From contig JACCUM010000030.1 of the NCBI GenBank assembly GCA_013811805.1, positions 1 to 16,640 of the forward strand: a DNA stretch of 16,640 bases. Direction: 5' to 3'. Made by a program: the position numbers and the translations under genes. Below are positions 14,422 to 16,640 of this stretch, one piece after another. The notes beneath the pieces are model-generated. The model saw only the letters and a program-made list of their open reading frames with translations. It searched no databases and had not been told where the DNA came from. How positions within the stretch are numbered: position 1 is the stretch's first letter; the number at the start of each line of letters is the position of its first letter. The stretch comes from Geodermatophilaceae bacterium (GTDB lineage: Bacteria; Actinomycetota; Actinomycetes; Mycobacteriales; Geodermatophilaceae).

Positions 14422-15122
14422 GACGCCTCAGCTGAGAGCAGCCAGGCGATCGCCGCTGCGACCTCGTCGGCGCGTCCACCACGACCCCACGGCACCGAAC
14501 CGGCCAGCCGCCCGACCCGGCCCGGTTCCCCGGCGCTGGCATGGATGTCGGTTTCGATCAGTCCTGGGCGTACGGCGTTGACCCGGATCCCTTCGCCGGC
14601 CACCTCACGCGCAAGTCCGGTTGTCAGTGTGTCGAGAGCGCCTTTGGAGGCGGCGTAGTCCACGTACTCACCGGGGCTGCCCAGGACTGCAGCTCGGGAG
14701 GAGACATTGACGATCGCGCCTCCCGTGCCGCCGTTACGGGTCGACATGGTACGAACCGCCTCCCGCGCACAGAGGAAAGCGCCGATCACGTTGATCGTGA
14801 AGACCTGATGGATTCGGTCACCGGTCATGTCCTCCACCCGGCTCTGGGGGGCGACGATGCCCGCGTTGTTGACCAACGCGGCCAAGGTCCCCAGTTCTGC
14901 GGCTGCATCGAACGCACCGAGAATGTCGCCTTCCCGGGAAACATCGGCTCGGACGGTGCGGACCGGTACGCCGTGAGCCAGGCACTGTGCGGCTACCTCA
15001 GCTGCAGCCGCGTGTTGCTCGCGGTAGGTGAGGCATACCGCGTACCCGCGTTCGGCGAGCAGGACCGCGGTGGCGGCGCCGATACCGCGCCCGCCGCCGG
15101 TGATCAGAACGACGTCGGTCAC
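14379..15122 (-). CDS. Short-chain dehydrogenase/reductase (SDR)
   Basis: A 247-residue classical SDR oxidoreductase. It shows the cofactor loop TGGGRGIG (8-15), an Arg after strand two (LTYREQ, R34) that favours NADP(H), NNAG (85-88), the catalytic Asn in INVIGAF (N111), Ser in NVSSRAA, and Y156-x3-K160 in YAASK. The C-terminal YVTGAFLDVGGGR is the usual SDR end. It resembles the YgfF or glucose-1-dehydrogenase-like group; the substrate cannot be read from sequence. The start is GTG at 15122 with no clear SD, 13 bases after the stop of the small winged-helix-like gene, so the two are probably one operon. Its 3' end overlaps mug convergently. Confidence 0.88.
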   Translation of the reverse strand: MTDVVLITGGGRGIGAATAVLLAERGYAVCLTYREQHAAAAEVAAQCLAHGVPVRTVRADVSREGDILGAFDAAAELGTLAALVNNAGIVAPQSRVEDMTGDRIHQVFTINVIGAFLCAREAVRTMSTRNGGTGGAIVNVSSRAAVLGSPGEYVDYAASKGALDTLTTGLAREVAGEGIRVNAVRPGLIETDIHASAGEPGRVGRLAGSVPWGRGGRADEVAAAIAWLLSAEASYVTGAFLDVGGGR

Positions 15123-15135
15123 GGCGGCGAGCCTG

Positions 15136-15441
15136 TCACACCGCGGAAAGGAGACCCTCTGCCGTGCGTACGACCAGCCCGTCGGCTTGGGCGAAGGCCA
15201 GCGCTCGTTCGAACCGAGCCGTCTCCGAGTACGGCGCCCCGACCCGGACGGCTAGGTCCTCTGGGGATTGTGGGCCGTGCGCTTGCAGCGCCCGGATGAT
15301 CTGGCTGGTCTCATGACCGACCCTGCACGGCGATGAGTTCGCATGCGGATGTCCGTCGTGATCCGTCCCAATTCGACACCCGACACGTTGGCTCCTTCGC
15401 AGACTCAGCCAGGTACCTCGGTGCTGCTTGCTTTCAGCCAA
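15136..15441 (-). CDS. Small winged-helix-like protein (unrecognised)
   Basis: The last ~58 residues look like a small DNA-binding winged helix: ETSQIIRALQAHG (helix 1), SPEDLAVRVG (helix 2), SETARFERALAFAQADGLV (recognition helix), then VRTAEG (wing). I do not know the family. The start is a problem: in this frame the only usual initiator is TTG at 15441, and the ~40 residues it adds (Arg/His/Cys-rich) do not resemble a folded domain and lack an SD. A start nearer 15320 would need a rare initiator such as CTG or ATC, or the gene has lost its start. It lies between the methyltransferase and the SDR on the same strand. It could be a local regulator or a remnant. Confidence 0.5.
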   Translation of the reverse strand: MAESKQHRGTWLSLRRSQRVGCRIGTDHDGHPHANSSPCRVGHETSQIIRALQAHGPQSPEDLAVRVGAPYSETARFERALAFAQADGLVVRTAEGLLSAV

Positions 15442-15486
15442 GTCAACCCAGCGGGGCTTTTCCTGGCGTCCTGCATGACTGAACCC

Positions 15487-16473
15487 CTAGACCGGGCTCC
15501 CTTCGACGATGCGCATCGGGCTGGCTGTGTCGGTGACCCGATCGAGCCGGAAACCCGCCTGCTCGAACAACCCGCTCATTTGGCTCGCCGTGCGTTCCCG
15601 GCCGCCCGTCACGGTCAGCATGATCAGGTCCAGGGTTGCAGCGCGCGGGTCGTTGTGATCCTCGGGCAGCACCCCTTCGACGACCAAGAGGGTGGAGTTC
15701 TGGTGGGCGGCACGGCGGATGGCTGCGAGGATCTCCACGCATTCCCTCTCCGGCCAGTCGTGCAGAACCTCCATCAGCACGTAGGCATCCGCGGCCGGTA
15801 GAGCGTCCTTGAAGAAGTCCCCAGCGATTGCTCGCATTCGCGGGTGCTCGACGTCCAGGCTGTCGATCACCTCGGGCAGGTCGAACAGGATGCCCTCGGT
15901 GTCGGGAGCGACGTCGAGCACCGCGCGCAAGAGATGCCCGCGGCCGCCACCGATGTCGGTGATCGTCCGGTACGGCCGGAAATCGAAGGCATCGACCACG
16001 GCAGCACCTTCTGCGCCTGCCTTCGCGGTCATGGCTCGGCCGAATATCTCCCCATCACTCGGGTGACCCTGCAGATGGGCCCAAAGGCCCTGCGGTTCCA
16101 GTACTTCAAGGGAGGGCCGGCCGGTGCGGACGGAGTGTCCGAGCTCGGTGATGCTGCCCCAGATGATCGGCAGGCCCATCATCTGCAGGAACGGCCGCAT
16201 CGTCATCGGGTGGTCACTGCGCAACAGCCGGGACGACGCGGTGTGTCCGAACGTGCCATCCCGGTGGTCGAAGATCCCATGAGCGGCAAGGAGACTCATG
16301 ACGCGGCCGAGTGCGTCAGCATCTACACCGCAAGCGGAGGCCAGTTCAGCTGCGGGCACCGGGGAATCGTCGATCCGGTCGGCAACCCCGAGGTCGGCTA
16401 CCACGTGGACGCACCGTGCCGCGAAGCCAGCGGTGGTCAACGTCCAGACGAGCTCATGCGGTTGCTGCGTCAT
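15487..16473 (-). CDS. SAM-dependent O-methyltransferase (plant COMT / acetylserotonin OMT type)
   Basis: A 328-residue class I methyltransferase with an N-terminal dimerisation winged-helix domain (about residues 10-85) and a C-terminal Rossmann domain. It has the SAM motif DIGGGRGHLL (173-182), FDLP (197-200), GDFF (218-221) and a catalytic-base candidate H238 in EVLHDWPE. This architecture is shared by polyketide, phenazine and indole O-methyltransferases, so a small aromatic or enol substrate is likely. ATG 16473 is preceded by GAGGGGG and overlaps the stop of the upstream partial gene by ATGA. The downstream small gene follows after 45 bases. Its role in this operon is unknown. Confidence 0.87.
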   Translation of the reverse strand: MTQQPHELVWTLTTAGFAARCVHVVADLGVADRIDDSPVPAAELASACGVDADALGRVMSLLAAHGIFDHRDGTFGHTASSRLLRSDHPMTMRPFLQMMGLPIIWGSITELGHSVRTGRPSLEVLEPQGLWAHLQGHPSDGEIFGRAMTAKAGAEGAAVVDAFDFRPYRTITDIGGGRGHLLRAVLDVAPDTEGILFDLPEVIDSLDVEHPRMRAIAGDFFKDALPAADAYVLMEVLHDWPERECVEILAAIRRAAHQNSTLLVVEGVLPEDHNDPRAATLDLIMLTVTGGRERTASQMSGLFEQAGFRLDRVTDTASPMRIVEGSPV

Positions 16474-16640
16474 CGTGCCCCCTCATACGCGGTGCCCGCC
16501 GCCAAGCGGCTGCGGTCTCTGGCGGCAGCGACCCATTCCGCGAAGGTCTGCAGCCGTGGATTGAGCGCACGGGTGAGTTCGACGTCATAGTGCGCGCAGT
16601 AGTCCTCGTTGTCCTCGGTCGTGATCTGGAACATGTTCGC
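16470..16640 (-). CDS. Unidentified protein, C-terminal end only
   Basis: The frame is open from the window edge (16640) and ends with TGA at 16470-16472, overlapping the methyltransferase start (ATGA). The visible 56 residues begin ANMFQITTEDNEDYCAHY, continue with a DVELTRALNPRLQ stretch and FAEWVAAARD, and end GTAYEGAR. The acidic start and helical end look like a folded C-terminus. I do not recognise the family. The 4-base overlap argues that it is a real, co-translated gene. Confidence 0.6.
   Translation of the reverse strand, partial: ANMFQITTEDNEDYCAHYDVELTRALNPRLQTFAEWVAAARDRSRLAAGTAYEGAR

Noticed and set aside
1..16640. CRISPR arrays, tRNA or rRNA genes, insertion sequences, prophage or attachment sites
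   Set aside because: No spaced direct repeats, no tRNA T-loop signature outside genes, no transposase or integrase, and no terminal inverted repeats were seen.

Overview
The window is high-GC DNA with GTG starts, 4-bp stop/start overlaps and purine-rich Shine-Dalgarno (SD) sites. Its gene content (a mycobacterial Rv2578c-type radical SAM protein, a PPOX flavoprotein, a YbdK-type ligase, and a separate lnt-ppm-fxsA operon) points to an actinobacterium (Actinomycetota). I cannot place it to genus.

Layout. 1-3308 (+) holds four ordinary genes: the 3' end of a radical SAM protein, a PPOX-type flavoprotein, a carboxylate-amine ligase and a PlsC-type acyltransferase. 3301-10320 is the notable part: a lysine-degradation locus of the kind known from fermentative anaerobes. 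kamA (lysine 2,3-aminomutase) is on the - strand. A 128-bp divergent region separates it from a tightly coupled + strand operon: kdd (3,5-diaminohexanoate dehydrogenase), a YtcJ-type amidohydrolase, kamD and kamE (AdoCbl/PLP lysine 5,6-aminomutase) and kal (3-aminobutyryl-CoA ammonia-lyase). Together these would take L-lysine to beta-lysine, 3,5-diaminohexanoate and 5-amino-3-oxohexanoate, and later convert 3-aminobutyryl-CoA to crotonyl-CoA. The linking cleavage enzyme, Kce, is not in the window. The amidohydrolase is an unexplained extra member fixed in the middle of the operon by stop/start overlaps on both sides.

10321-10824 has no convincing gene. It contains a plausible sigma-70-type promoter, several strong hairpins and a terminator-like stem with a U-rich tail, so it looks like a long structured leader or a small RNA ahead of lnt. 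10825-13744 (+) is the lipoprotein/mannolipid operon lnt-ppm-fxsA, followed by a Mug-type DNA glycosylase (13783-14421) that ends inside the convergent SDR gene. 14379-16640 (-) is a second small operon: an unidentified partial gene, an O-methyltransferase, a small winged-helix-like protein and a short-chain dehydrogenase.

The main points of interest are the anaerobe-style lysine pathway in an actinobacterial setting, the embedded amidohydrolase, the missing Kce, the atypical KamA, and the structured non-coding region between kal and lnt. All identifications come from reading motifs and recalling families; no database search was run.
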